Positions 33,093 through 44,577 of a stretch of DNA of 54,464 nucleotides are shown piece by piece (within the stretch, counting starts at the first letter, position 1; each line of letters begins with the position of its first letter). The notes beneath the pieces were generated by a model, which did no database searches, was not told the origin of the DNA, and worked only from the letters and a program-made list of their open reading frames with translations. A program made the translations under genes and the position numbers. Source of the DNA: JBDTSW01 sp051004675 (GTDB taxonomy: Bacteria > Actinomycetota > Thermoleophilia > Solirubrobacterales > 70-9); contig JBPCKC010000052.1 in the NCBI GenBank assembly GCA_051004675.1, positions 1 through 54,464 on the forward strand. The letters run 5' to 3'.

Positions 33093-36000
33093 ATGCCTGA
33101 CGGCGTAATCGAGATCCAGATGCCCCAGATGGGGGAGTCGGTCACCGAGGGAGTGGTCCTCGAGTGGCACAAGTCTGAGGGCGAGTTCGTCGAGGAGGGC
33201 GAGACCGTCGTCGAGGTCTCGACCGACAAGGTGGACGCCGAGGTCCCCGCCCCCGCCAGCGGCGTGATCGCGAAGATCCTCGCCCAGCCCGACGACACCG
33301 TGGCCGTCGGCCAGGTGCTCGCCCAGCTCGACCCGAACGGCTCGGGCAACGGGGCGCGGGCGGAGTCGCCCGCGGGCGAGGAGGACACGCCCCCCGGCCT
33401 GCAGGAGGGGGGCACCGGCGAGGGCGACGCCGACATCGGCGACGACGGCGTGCCGGCGGAGTCCTCGACCCCAGGTGAGGAGCCCGGCCCGGCGAAGGGC
33501 GACGGCAGCGCGGGCGACGCCGGGGAGCCCGGCACGGCGCCGGCCCCCGAGGGCGAGACCATCGTGATCGCCATGCCCGAGATGGGCGAGTCCGTCACCG
33601 AGGGGACCGTCCTCGAGTGGCACCGGTCCGAGGGCGATGCGGTGGAGGAGGGCGACACCGTGATCGAGGTCTCCACGGACAAGGTGGACGCCGAGGTCCC
33701 CGCCCCCGCGAGCGGGACGATCACGAAGCTTCTGGTCCAGCCCGACGACGTCGTCGCCGTGGGCCAGCCGCTCGCCGAGATGACGGCGGGCGCGCCCGCC
33801 TCAGGTGACGGAGCCGCCACGCCGAGCGCCGCGGCGCCGGCCGCCGCGGCCCCGCCGGCGCCCGCCGGTGACGCCAAGGCCTCCCCGGTGGCGCGGCGCA
33901 TGGCCGCCGATCGCGGTATCGACATCGGTGCGGTTCAGGGAAGCGGTGAGGGCGGCAAGGTGCTGAAGGCGGACGTCGAGGCCGCCGCCCACGGAACCGG
34001 CGCCACCAAGGCCACACCCGGGGCAGCGGCGGGCGAGGAGAAGCCCCTGCGCGGGCCCGCGGCGATGCTCGCCAAGGCCATGGACGAGAGCCGCTCGATC
34101 CCGACGGCGACCTCCTTCAGGACCGTCCCGGTCGACACGCTCGACGCCAAGCGCAAGGCGCTCAACGGGATCCTGAAGGAGCGCGGCACCAAGCTCTCCT
34201 TCACCCACCTGGTGGCGTGGGCGATCGTGAAGGCGGCCGAGGAGTTCCCGGTGATGGGCCGCACCTTCACCGAGCGCGAGGGCAAGCCGGTGGTGGTCGA
34301 GCCGGGCGCGATCAACCTCGGGATCGCCGTCGACGTGGAGCGCAAGGGCCAGCGCTCGCTGATGGTGCCCGCGATCAAGGGCGCCGGCGGCCTGGACTTC
34401 ACGGGCTTTCACTCCTACTACGAGGAGCTCATAACCAAGACGCGCGAGAACAAGCTCACCGCCGACGACTTCCAGGGCGCGAACATCACACTGACCAATC
34501 CGGGCGGCCTGGGGACGGTCGCCTCGGTGCCGCGCCTGATGGTCGGCCAGGGCACGATCATCGCCACCGGCTCGATCGCCTACCCGGTCGAGTGGGCCCA
34601 CGCCCCGGCCGACAAGATCAAGTCGCTCGGGATCTCGAAGGTGATGACGATGACGTCCACCTACGACCATCGAGTGATCCAGGGGGCCGAGTCGGGTTCG
34701 TTTCTGCGCCGGATCGATCAGCTCCTGCAGGGCGAGGACTCCTTCTACGAGGGCGTGGCGGAAGCACTCGAGGTCTCTCCCTCGCTCGTGACCAACGCAT
34801 ACGCGGCCTCGGCCTCGGCGCCGCCGCTCACCGCCGGCCCGCCCTCGCCGGCGGGCGCGCCCGCCGGGCAGCCCGACGAGGAGTTGCTCCAGGCTGTGCA
34901 GGCCGGCACCTCCCTGCTCAAGGCCTATCGCACGCACGGCCACCTCGCCGCGCGAGTGAACCCCCTGGGCAAGGAGCCGAAGGGCGACCCCGCCCTCGAG
35001 CCCGAGAACCTCAACCTCACCCCCGAGCTGATGGCTCGGATCCCGGCCCACATTCTGCGGATCGGCGTCGAGGGCGAGACCCTGCTCGAGGCGCTCCCGC
35101 GCATGCGCGACGCCTACTGCGGCACGATCGCCTACCAGATCGAGCACCTCTCCTCGCACCAGCAGCGCATGTGGCTGCGCGAGCAGATCGAGACCGGGTC
35201 GCACCGCACGCCGCTCACCGCCGAGGAGAAGAAGCAGCTTCAAAGGCGCCTGGCCGAGGTCTACGGGTTCGAGCGCTTCATCCAGAAGGCCTACCTGGGC
35301 CAGAAGATGTTCTCGATCGAGGGACTGGACGCCGTAGTGCCGATGATCGACGAGCTCGTCACGCTCGCCCAGCGCGGCGGGGCCGACGAGGTCGTGATCG
35401 GGATGGCGCACCGCGGTCGCCTCTCGGTGCTCGTCAACAACCTCGGGAGGTCGGTCGAGTCGATCCTGGCCGAGTTCGAGGGCGCGAAAGCACTCGACCA
35501 GGTGAAGGCCATCGCCGCGCTGCCGCAGTCGGGGACGGGCGACGTGAAGTACCACCACGGCGCGGAGGGGTCAATCACAACCCCCGAGGGCGAGCAGATC
35601 AAGGTGCGCCTCTACCCCAACCCCAGCCACCTCGAGTTCGTGAATCCGGTAGTGACCGGCGGAGCGAGGGCGGCGCAGACCGAGCACTCGGGCCCGCGCC
35701 TGCACCACAACCCCGCCGTCGCCGTGCCGCTGCTCCTCCACGGCGACGCAGCGTTCCCAGCTCAGGGGGTCGTGGCCGAGACGCTCAACCTGCAGGCGCT
35801 CAAGGGCTACTCCACCGGCGGCACCGTGCACCTCATCACCGATAACCAGGTGGGCTTCACGACCGATCCTGAGGAGGGGCGCTCCACCCCCTACGCGGGC
35901 GACATGGCGAAGGGCTTCAACGTCCCGATCATCCACGTCAACGCCGACGACGTGGAGGCGTGCGTGGCGGCGATCCGCCTCGCGATGGCCTACCGCGAGC

Positions 36001-37487
36001 GCTGGGGCCGCGACGTCGTGATCGACCTGATCGGCTACCGCCGATACGGGCACAACGAGACCGACGAGCCCGCCTACACGCAGCCGCAGCAGGCCGCTCA
36101 GATCAAGGACCACCTACCCGCCGCGGAGCTCTACTCCGCGCAGCTCCAGAAAGAGGGCGTGACCGTCGCCGAGGAGGCCGAGGCGTTCGCGTCCGAGCAT
36201 CGCGACGAGCTCTCCGCCGTGCTCAAGAACCTGCGCTCGAAGATGGAGGCCGGTGATTACGAGGATCCGAGCTCGACGGCGGTGGGGACGGGCGAGCTGG
36301 ACCGGACCAAGAGCCCGGAGGTGGAGACGGCCGTCTCCGAGAAGCGGCTGCGCTCGCTCAACGCGGACCTGCTGAAGGTGCCCGAGAGCTTCACGGTGCA
36401 CCGCAAGCTCCGCAAGCCCTTGATGAAGCGGCTGGAGATCCTCGACGAGGGCCCGATCGAGTACGGGCACGCTGAGTCGCTCGCGTTAGCGTCGCTCCTG
36501 ACCGAGGGCACGCATATCCGCCTTACCGGCCAGGACGTGGAGCGCGGCACGTTCTCCCACCGCCACCTCGTCCTGCACGACGAGAAGACCGGCCTCGAGT
36601 ACGCCCCGATTCAGAACCTCTCGGGAGCGCTGGCGCCCATGGAGCTGCACAACAGCCCGCTCTCCGAGGCCGCCTGTCTGGGCTTCGAGTACGGCTACTC
36701 GGCGGCGTCGCCGGAGAGCCTGATCCTGTGGGAGGCGCAGTTCGGCGACTTCGGCAACTCCGCGCAGGTCATCATCGACTCGTTCATCGCCGCGGGCGAG
36801 TCGAAGTGGGGCCAGACCACCCGGCTCACCCTGCTGCTGCCGCACGGATACGAGGGCTCCGGCCCGGAGCACTCCAGCGCGCGCATCGAGCGCTTTATCG
36901 CGCTGGCCGCGGAGGGGAACATGCGGCTGGCGAACCCGACGACGGCGGCCCAGTACTTCCACCTGCTCCGCCGTCAGGCGCGGATCGCCAAGCCCCGCCC
37001 GCTGGTGGTGTTCACGCCGAAGGGCCTGCTGCGCCTGGACGGAGCCGCCTCGAAGCTGGAGGATCTCACGGGCGGCTGCTTCCAGTTCGTGCTCGACGAT
37101 GCGGGCGCGCAGGCGCGCAAGGAGGAGATCCGGCGCCTGGTGCTGTGCTCGGGCAAGGTCTACTACGACATGGACAAGCACGAGCGGCGCGAGTCCGCCA
37201 CCGGCGTGGCAATCGCGCGGGTCGAGCTGCTCTACCCCTTCGCGAAGGCCCAGATCACCGAGCTGATCGCCTCGTACCCAAAGCTCGAGGAGGTCGTCTG
37301 GGTCCAGGAGGAGCCGCAGAACATGGGCGCGTACAAGGTTATGCACCGCCGCCTCCCGGAGCTCCTCGGCGATGGCATCGAGTTCCGCTACGTGGGGCGC
37401 CCGCAGCGTGCGAGCCCCAGCGAGGGCTACCCGGCGGCCCATCGCCTGGAGCAGGAGCGCATCGTCCTCACGGCCCTCGCGGGCTGA
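33093..37487 (+). CDS. 2-oxoglutarate dehydrogenase E2-E1 fusion with two lipoyl domains
   Basis: 1464 residues. Order: lipoyl domain 1 (1-79, Lys46 in EVSTDKVDAEVPAPASG), Gly/Glu/Pro linker, lipoyl domain 2 (about 152-230, Lys197, same motif), Ala-rich linker, E3/E1-binding domain (about 264-300, SPVARRMAADRGIDI), acyltransferase domain (about 315-550, His526 in TYDHRVIQG), then the E1 decarboxylase (about 600-1464, TPP site with D885 in GDAAFPAQGVV, RRYGHNETDEP). Actinobacterial OdhA/Kgd proteins carry the E2 catalytic and E1 parts but, as known, lack lipoyl domains and are about 1220-1265 long; here the E2 is complete. ATG preceded by GGAGGAA. Confidence 0.95.
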   Translation: MPDGVIEIQMPQMGESVTEGVVLEWHKSEGEFVEEGETVVEVSTDKVDAEVPAPASGVIAKILAQPDDTVAVGQVLAQLDPNGSGNGARAESPAGEEDTPPGLQEGGTGEGDADIGDDGVPAESSTPGEEPGPAKGDGSAGDAGEPGTAPAPEGETIVIAMPEMGESVTEGTVLEWHRSEGDAVEEGDTVIEVSTDKVDAEVPAPASGTITKLLVQPDDVVAVGQPLAEMTAGAPASGDGAATPSAAAPAAAAPPAPAGDAKASPVARRMAADRGIDIGAVQGSGEGGKVLKADVEAAAHGTGATKATPGAAAGEEKPLRGPAAMLAKAMDESRSIPTATSFRTVPVDTLDAKRKALNGILKERGTKLSFTHLVAWAIVKAAEEFPVMGRTFTEREGKPVVVEPGAINLGIAVDVERKGQRSLMVPAIKGAGGLDFTGFHSYYEELITKTRENKLTADDFQGANITLTNPGGLGTVASVPRLMVGQGTIIATGSIAYPVEWAHAPADKIKSLGISKVMTMTSTYDHRVIQGAESGSFLRRIDQLLQGEDSFYEGVAEALEVSPSLVTNAYAASASAPPLTAGPPSPAGAPAGQPDEELLQAVQAGTSLLKAYRTHGHLAARVNPLGKEPKGDPALEPENLNLTPELMARIPAHILRIGVEGETLLEALPRMRDAYCGTIAYQIEHLSSHQQRMWLREQIETGSHRTPLTAEEKKQLQRRLAEVYGFERFIQKAYLGQKMFSIEGLDAVVPMIDELVTLAQRGGADEVVIGMAHRGRLSVLVNNLGRSVESILAEFEGAKALDQVKAIAALPQSGTGDVKYHHGAEGSITTPEGEQIKVRLYPNPSHLEFVNPVVTGGARAAQTEHSGPRLHHNPAVAVPLLLHGDAAFPAQGVVAETLNLQALKGYSTGGTVHLITDNQVGFTTDPEEGRSTPYAGDMAKGFNVPIIHVNADDVEACVAAIRLAMAYRERWGRDVVIDLIGYRRYGHNETDEPAYTQPQQAAQIKDHLPAAELYSAQLQKEGVTVAEEAEAFASEHRDELSAVLKNLRSKMEAGDYEDPSSTAVGTGELDRTKSPEVETAVSEKRLRSLNADLLKVPESFTVHRKLRKPLMKRLEILDEGPIEYGHAESLALASLLTEGTHIRLTGQDVERGTFSHRHLVLHDEKTGLEYAPIQNLSGALAPMELHNSPLSEAACLGFEYGYSAASPESLILWEAQFGDFGNSAQVIIDSFIAAGESKWGQTTRLTLLLPHGYEGSGPEHSSARIERFIALAAEGNMRLANPTTAAQYFHLLRRQARIAKPRPLVVFTPKGLLRLDGAASKLEDLTGGCFQFVLDDAGAQARKEEIRRLVLCSGKVYYDMDKHERRESATGVAIARVELLYPFAKAQITELIASYPKLEEVVWVQEEPQNMGAYKVMHRRLPELLGDGIEFRYVGRPQRASPSEGYPAAHRLEQERIVLTALAG
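33225..33709 (+). repeat. 32-bp exact direct repeat in the two lipoyl domains
   Basis: Positions 33225-33256 and 33678-33709 are identical over 32 bp, covering the lipoyl-lysine codon and the following residues (DKVDAEVPAP). The surrounding domain sequences have diverged more, so gene conversion or a recent domain duplication is likely. Confidence 0.85.
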
Positions 37488-37523
37488 CCACGCCCTTCGC
37501 CACCGAGAAGGCCAGGGTTGCGT

Positions 37524-37550
37524 GATCGTGTGCGGATACCGCACACGATC
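37524..37550. terminator. perfect stem-loop after the 2-oxoglutarate dehydrogenase gene
   Basis: 12-bp arms GATCGTGTGCGG and CCGCACACGATC with an ATA loop. It lies 37 nt after the stop. There is no T-tract, so termination may be weak or the element may be an interspersed palindrome. Confidence 0.55.
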
Positions 37551-37590
37551 CGGGACACCTGCGAGGTGACCCCCCGCTAGCCTCGCGGGG

Positions 37591-37905
37591 ATGGAAGCCG
37601 GAGAGGTGCTGAGGCGGCCCGAGCCCGGAAGCCTCTACCCCTGGGTCAAGCGGGCTTCGTGGTTTGAACTGGGGCTGTTCGCCGCGCTGGTCGTCTTCTG
37701 GCTCGCGCCCGGGTTCGAGACGCAGACGATGGTGTTCGGCTGGGCGCACGGGCTTGGTTTCATCGCGCTCGCGATCCTGATCTGGATCGCGGTGATCCGC
37801 CGCGAGGCCCCGTACTCGCTGCTCGCGGCGACGATGACGCCGGTCGGCCCCCTGGGAAGCGTGATCGCGCTCGAGTGGCTGGAGCGCCGGCGCGCGGCGA
37901 CGTGA
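37591..37905 (+). CDS. DUF3817 small membrane protein
   Basis: 104 residues with three predicted helices: WFELGLFAALVVFWLAP, a middle segment with GWAHGLGFIALAILIWIAV, and a C-terminal TPVGPLGSVIALEW. The WAHG motif and size match DUF3817, common in actinobacteria, function unknown. ATG 37591 has TAGCCT 7 nt upstream and no ribosome site. Overlaps the next gene by GTGA. Confidence 0.85.
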   Translation: MEAGEVLRRPEPGSLYPWVKRASWFELGLFAALVVFWLAPGFETQTMVFGWAHGLGFIALAILIWIAVIRREAPYSLLAATMTPVGPLGSVIALEWLERRRAAT

Positions 37906-39050
37906 GCGCGCCGGCTGCTGCGCCGGGCTCCCGCGAGGACGCCGCACAGGCCAGGGAGAAAGCGGGTGAGCTGCTGCGCCTGGCACGCGTCCGCGGCGCG
38001 CGCCAGCTCCTGCACCGCCCGCGCGCAAGCCGTCACCCCGCGGACATCCTGCGGGCCATCGCGGGCGCGCAGGCGCAGGAGCCGCCGTCCGGGCGACTTG
38101 CGGTGCGATCGCGTCATCCGACCCTGACCGCCGCCGACATCGAGCGCGCCCGCACGGAGGAGCGCTCCGTCATCCGTCTCTGGGCGATGAGGAACACCGC
38201 TCACCTCATCGCCACGGAGGACCTCCCGTTCATCCGGCCGCTCTTCGCGCCTCTCATGGAGTCGTTCAACCGCCGCCGCCTGGCCCATTTCGGCATCGAG
38301 CCGTCCGCCCAGGACCGCGTCCTGGAGCTGATCTCGGAGGAGCTGGAGCGCCATGGGCCGCTGACGCGGACCGAGTTGTCGGAGCGCATCGAGCGTGCCG
38401 GCATCAGCGTGGACCCACAGGTGCGGGCTCATGTGTTCCCACTCGCGGTGTCAACCCGGATCGCCTGCCTGGGCGCAGGGGACGGCGGCGCCACCGAGCT
38501 CGTCGCGGCCGGCGACTGGCTTGCCGACGATCCCCCGGACCTCGAGCGAGAGGGAGCGCTGGCCGAGCTCGCCCGTCGCTACTTCGCCGCCTTCGGGCCC
38601 GCGAGCGAGGCCGACTTCGCCGGCTGGGCGGGGCTGCCGCTGGGCGACGTGCGGGCCGCGATGAAGAGCATCGCCGCGGAGCTGCGGGAGGTGAGCGTCC
38701 TCGGCGCGCCGGCGTGGCAGCCCAGGGGCCGGGCGCCGCGCCCCATCGAGGCCGGGCTCGTCCGCCTGCTTCCCGCCTTCGACACCTACCTGATGGGACA
38801 CCGCGAGCGCCGGCACATCGCGCCCGCCGCGCGCTGGGCGCAGATCGGCCCAGGCGGCGGGATCCTGCACCCGGCGATCACCTGCGGCGGCCGGGCGATC
38901 GGGACGTGGCGGCTGCGCCGCCGCGCCGGGAAGCTCGAGAGCGAGCTTCTCCCCTTCGGGGATCTCGACGCCGCCACGGCCCGCGCAGTAGACGCAGAGC
39001 TCGGGGACGTGGCCCGGTTCGAGGGCCGCCCCAGCGGCCGCGCGAGCTGA
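37902..39050 (+). CDS. winged-helix DNA-binding domain protein (HTH_42/AlkX-like)
   Basis: 382 residues. The family, here recognised from HPADILRAIAGAQAQEPPS, the LWAMRNTAHLIATEDL segment and late PAFDTYLMGHRER, holds repeated winged-helix domains; relatives include DNA-glycosylase AlkX/YcaQ-like proteins, which unhook interstrand cross-links. The catalytic QxQ-like region of AlkX is represented only as AGAQAQEP; activity is unproven. GTG start overlapping the DUF3817 stop (GTGA); a shadow start 27 nt earlier is rejected. Confidence 0.82.
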   Translation: MSAPAAAPGSREDAAQAREKAGELLRLARVRGARQLLHRPRASRHPADILRAIAGAQAQEPPSGRLAVRSRHPTLTAADIERARTEERSVIRLWAMRNTAHLIATEDLPFIRPLFAPLMESFNRRRLAHFGIEPSAQDRVLELISEELERHGPLTRTELSERIERAGISVDPQVRAHVFPLAVSTRIACLGAGDGGATELVAAGDWLADDPPDLEREGALAELARRYFAAFGPASEADFAGWAGLPLGDVRAAMKSIAAELREVSVLGAPAWQPRGRAPRPIEAGLVRLLPAFDTYLMGHRERRHIAPAARWAQIGPGGGILHPAITCGGRAIGTWRLRRRAGKLESELLPFGDLDAATARAVDAELGDVARFEGRPSGRAS

Positions 39051-39099
39051 GGCGCACGTCCGTGCCGGAAAGGTCTCAGGCGAACCCTCGCTGTGGCTA

Positions 39100-39129
39100 T
39101 TGACATCGGTGGGCTCGATGCATAAGAAT
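39100..39129 (+). promoter_or_regulatory. near-consensus sigma-70 promoter
   Basis: TTGACA (39100-39105), 17-nt spacer, then TAAGAA followed by T (39123-39129). It is the best match to the housekeeping promoter in the window. No open frame follows on this strand; the start point should be near 39135. Confidence 0.75.
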
Positions 39130-39134
39130 GGGGG

Positions 39135-39324
39135 CAACCCGCAGATCCGGGTGCAGGGGAAGCGCAGGGGGAAGACTTCGTAAAGCTCGTCCCCGGGCAG
39201 TCCCGCCTCCGGGGACGATCGCGTCGGCATCCCTCCCTGGCTACCGACGCGCAGGCGTGGCGCGGGCCGTGTGGACCCCCTGCCTCCCGCGGCCCCGCCT
39301 CGCCACCTTAAAATCCGCGAGGCG
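39135..39324 (+). ncRNA. candidate structured non-coding RNA
   Basis: About 190 nt between convergent genes, downstream of a strong promoter, no coding potential. Pairing seen by eye: ACCCG/CGGGT (39137-39152), a long-range 8-bp stem GCAGGGGG (39164-39171) with CCCCCTGC (39276-39283), inside it a 10-bp hairpin (39187-39196 with 39209-39218) and an 8-bp hairpin (39220-39227 with 39244-39251), and a last 8-bp hairpin (39296-39303 with 39317-39324) that may terminate it. I see no signature of SRP RNA, tmRNA, RNase P or common riboswitches; 6S RNA or a novel RNA remain possible. Confidence 0.55.
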
Positions 39325-40812
39325 CTAGGCCGGCTTCAGCGTCGCGAGCACCTGGGAGGTCTCCGCGGCGAAGGAGTCGATCGAGGCCGAGTCGAAGTCG
39401 CCCGCGGCGACTCCGGGCCCGAGGAGAGCGACCGAGCTTCCGCTCACGAAAAGCGCCCGGTCCGCGCCGGCGCCCAAGAGCCACTCGCGTGCGGGCGCGA
39501 GGCGAGCCGGAGCATCCTCCGCGATCAGTCCGCCGGTGAACGTGAGAGCAGCCGGTGCATCGTCCCCGCGAAGCTCCTCCACTCGGCGCTGCGCGGCGCG
39601 GTCATGATCGCCCAGCCTGACGGCGCCCTCCCCCTGGTAGATCGTGAAGCCGCCGACGTTGACCGACTGCGGCGCAGGCTTCGCGGCGTCCTCGTCGACC
39701 CCTTCGCCGGCACCCTCGGCGTGGACCGCCATCAGCCGGCCGAGCTCACCCCCGGCGAGCTCAGCGACCGCGGCGATCCTGACCTGGGCGCCGGCGCCCG
39801 AGCCGGCCTGCACCACGAACACCTCCTGCCCGGCGATCCGAACCAGCGCCACAAGGGTGCCCGGCAGGCCGATGGACACTCCGCGGGTGAGCGGGCCCTC
39901 ACCGGTGACGGCCTCGTAGCCCTTCCCGTGGGCGTGGCCGGCGACCTTCGCCTTCAGCGCTGCGTCCTGCTCCGCAGCCTTCTCGCCCAGCTTCTCGAGC
40001 CCCTTGAAGAGAAGCCTTTTCATCAGCCCGGAGCTCTCACCCGAGTCGAGGGCCGGCGGTGCCTCGGGCGTGGCCGAGATGGGCTCCTCCGCTCGCGACG
40101 GCTCGACCTCGTTCGCCTCCTGGGTGATCCGACGGCCGACCTCGGCCGCGAACTCGCACAGCTTCTCCAACTCCTCCGCGGAGGAGGCCGGGCCCGGCGC
40201 GGTCACGCACAGCGTCCCGCCGAAGAGCTCGAACAGCATCCCGTCGGGGGCGCGCCGCGCCAGGAAGTCGATGAAGCTCGGCGCGAAGAGCTGGCGGATC
40301 TTGTTCTCGCTGATCCCCTTCAGGGCGCCGATCCGGTAGTGGCGGTTCAGCTCGATCGACTCGAACTCGTACTCCGCGACGAGCGGGATCAGCCCACCGG
40401 GGCCCAGGAGCCGGTCCGCGAAGCCGCTGATCGCATCGTCGCGGCACGAGAGCTGCGGCATGTACATCGTCGTGCCAGGAAGCGTTGTGAAGAGGGTGGT
40501 GAGGTCGCGGTAGAACGTCGCCGACCCGCCACGGGAGTCACCGACCCCCACCTGCCGCAGCCCCTTCCTCGACGCGCCCCCCAGGAGCGGGCCGAGATGG
40601 GCGGAGTCCACCTTCCGCGTCGTCTCGATGATGAACCCCTCCATCGAGCCCGGCAACAGCCCGCCCGCCAGAGCGCCCGTCTTCGTACCGCCGCTGCCGA
40701 GGTACTGCGGCCTCGCCTCGTCGGCGCGGCTCAGCGAGTGTCGCTTGGCGAAGTCGTCGTAGGCCGCGACCGCCTCGGGTCCGGCGCCCGGGGCCGCGTG
40801 TTCCTCGCTCAT
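39325..40812 (-). CDS. protein of unknown function, 495 residues
   Basis: Soluble, acidic-neutral, no signal peptide or helix. N-terminal half (1-225) looks like a compact alpha/beta domain with FIIETTRKVDSAHLGPLLGG, TTLFTTLPGTTMYMP and LFGGTLCVTAPGP. A Glu/Pro/Ser-rich linker (about 235-265) precedes a second half with VSIGLPGTLVALVRIAGQEVF and LTFTGGLIAEDAPARLAP. I do not recognise a family. Start ATG 40812 has GGAGG 7 nt upstream. The last hairpin of the RNA candidate ends at the base next to its stop codon. Not in an operon with aconitase, which lies 95 bp upstream of it but has its own stop and gap. Confidence 0.8.
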   Translation of the reverse strand: MSEEHAAPGAGPEAVAAYDDFAKRHSLSRADEARPQYLGSGGTKTGALAGGLLPGSMEGFIIETTRKVDSAHLGPLLGGASRKGLRQVGVGDSRGGSATFYRDLTTLFTTLPGTTMYMPQLSCRDDAISGFADRLLGPGGLIPLVAEYEFESIELNRHYRIGALKGISENKIRQLFAPSFIDFLARRAPDGMLFELFGGTLCVTAPGPASSAEELEKLCEFAAEVGRRITQEANEVEPSRAEEPISATPEAPPALDSGESSGLMKRLLFKGLEKLGEKAAEQDAALKAKVAGHAHGKGYEAVTGEGPLTRGVSIGLPGTLVALVRIAGQEVFVVQAGSGAGAQVRIAAVAELAGGELGRLMAVHAEGAGEGVDEDAAKPAPQSVNVGGFTIYQGEGAVRLGDHDRAAQRRVEELRGDDAPAALTFTGGLIAEDAPARLAPAREWLLGAGADRALFVSGSSVALLGPGVAAGDFDSASIDSFAAETSQVLATLKPA

Positions 40813-40907
40813 GCCGATACCTCCATCTACGACCGGGGCGAGCGCCCCCCATCCGGCGCAACCCTAAGCGATCCCGTGCCGCGGGTCCGTGCGTTACCTC
40901 GCTGCGG

Positions 40908-43715
<2,808 letters not shown>

Positions 43716-43746
43716 GTATCCAGGCTACCCGCTGAGGCGGGGCCTG

Positions 43747-44544
43747 CTACCTCTTTTCGAGCTGCCCGCCGGCGATCTCCTCGGCGACCTCGGCGGCCTT
43801 GCGCCCGGCGACCCGCGAGGAGAGCTCTGGAGCCTGCATCGCTATGCGCGTGAGAACCCGCTGGCGGAGCGGCGCCACGGTGATCTCGCCGCGGTCGCGC
43901 TCGATCGCCCGCACCACCGCGGCGGCCACCTGCTCGGGGGTCCCGGTGCCCAGCCCAGGCGGCGGCTTCGCTCCGGAGTCGGCGAACAGGCCGGCGTCCC
44001 GGATCGCGCCGGGACTGATCACCGACACCCCCACGCCGCTGCCGCGCAGGTCATCGCGCAGGCAGAACGCGAACCCGCGCAGGCCGAACTTGGTGGAGGC
44101 GTAAAGCGAGGCCCGGGCCGTGTGGGCCTTGCCCGAGATCGAGGACATGAACACCAGGTGTCCCTCGCCACGCTCGACCATGCCGGGGAAGAGCTCGCGC
44201 GCCATCCGCACCGGCGACTCGAGGTTGACCCGCAGGGCGCGCCCGATCTCCTCCTGGCTGTAGTCGTCGAGCATCCCGGCCGCGGGCAGGCCGGCGTTCG
44301 CCACCAAGGCATCGAGCGGCCCGGCCTGGCCGAGCAGCGCCAGGGCCGCGCCCTCCTCGGCCAAGTCCGAGACGATCGTCCGGTGCCCGGAGCCCGACAG
44401 CGATCGGGCCAGCTCGTCGAGTTGCTCGCCCTTGCGTGAGGACAGCACGAGGGTGGACCCGCGCTGCGCCAGCGCCTCGGCGATCGTTCGTCCCAGGCCC
44501 CCGGTCGCACCCGTGAGCAGCACGGTCTTTCCCGCCAGCTCCAC
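43747..44544 (-). CDS. SDR family oxidoreductase
   Basis: 265 residues, classical SDR. TGATGGLGRTIAEALA binds the cofactor, NAGLP follows strand 4, and SISG with YASTK gives the catalytic Ser-Tyr-Lys. The substrate is unknown. GTG 44544 (MELAGKTVLLTG) is the start that matches the fold and has TAGCGT 7 nt upstream; a 32-residue upstream extension is antisense to the glutaredoxin-like gene. Only 33 bp separate it from that divergent gene. Confidence 0.9.
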   Translation of the reverse strand: MELAGKTVLLTGATGGLGRTIAEALAQRGSTLVLSSRKGEQLDELARSLSGSGHRTIVSDLAEEGAALALLGQAGPLDALVANAGLPAAGMLDDYSQEEIGRALRVNLESPVRMARELFPGMVERGEGHLVFMSSISGKAHTARASLYASTKFGLRGFAFCLRDDLRGSGVGVSVISPGAIRDAGLFADSGAKPPPGLGTGTPEQVAAAVVRAIERDRGEITVAPLRQRVLTRIAMQAPELSSRVAGRKAAEVAEEIAGGQLEKR

Positions 44545-44577
44545 TCCCGCAACGCTACACGCATTAGGGTGGGGCGC

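Noticed and set aside
39135..39324. Riboswitch or leader of a downstream gene
   Set aside because: The next gene is on the opposite strand and convergent, so the transcript has no coding target.
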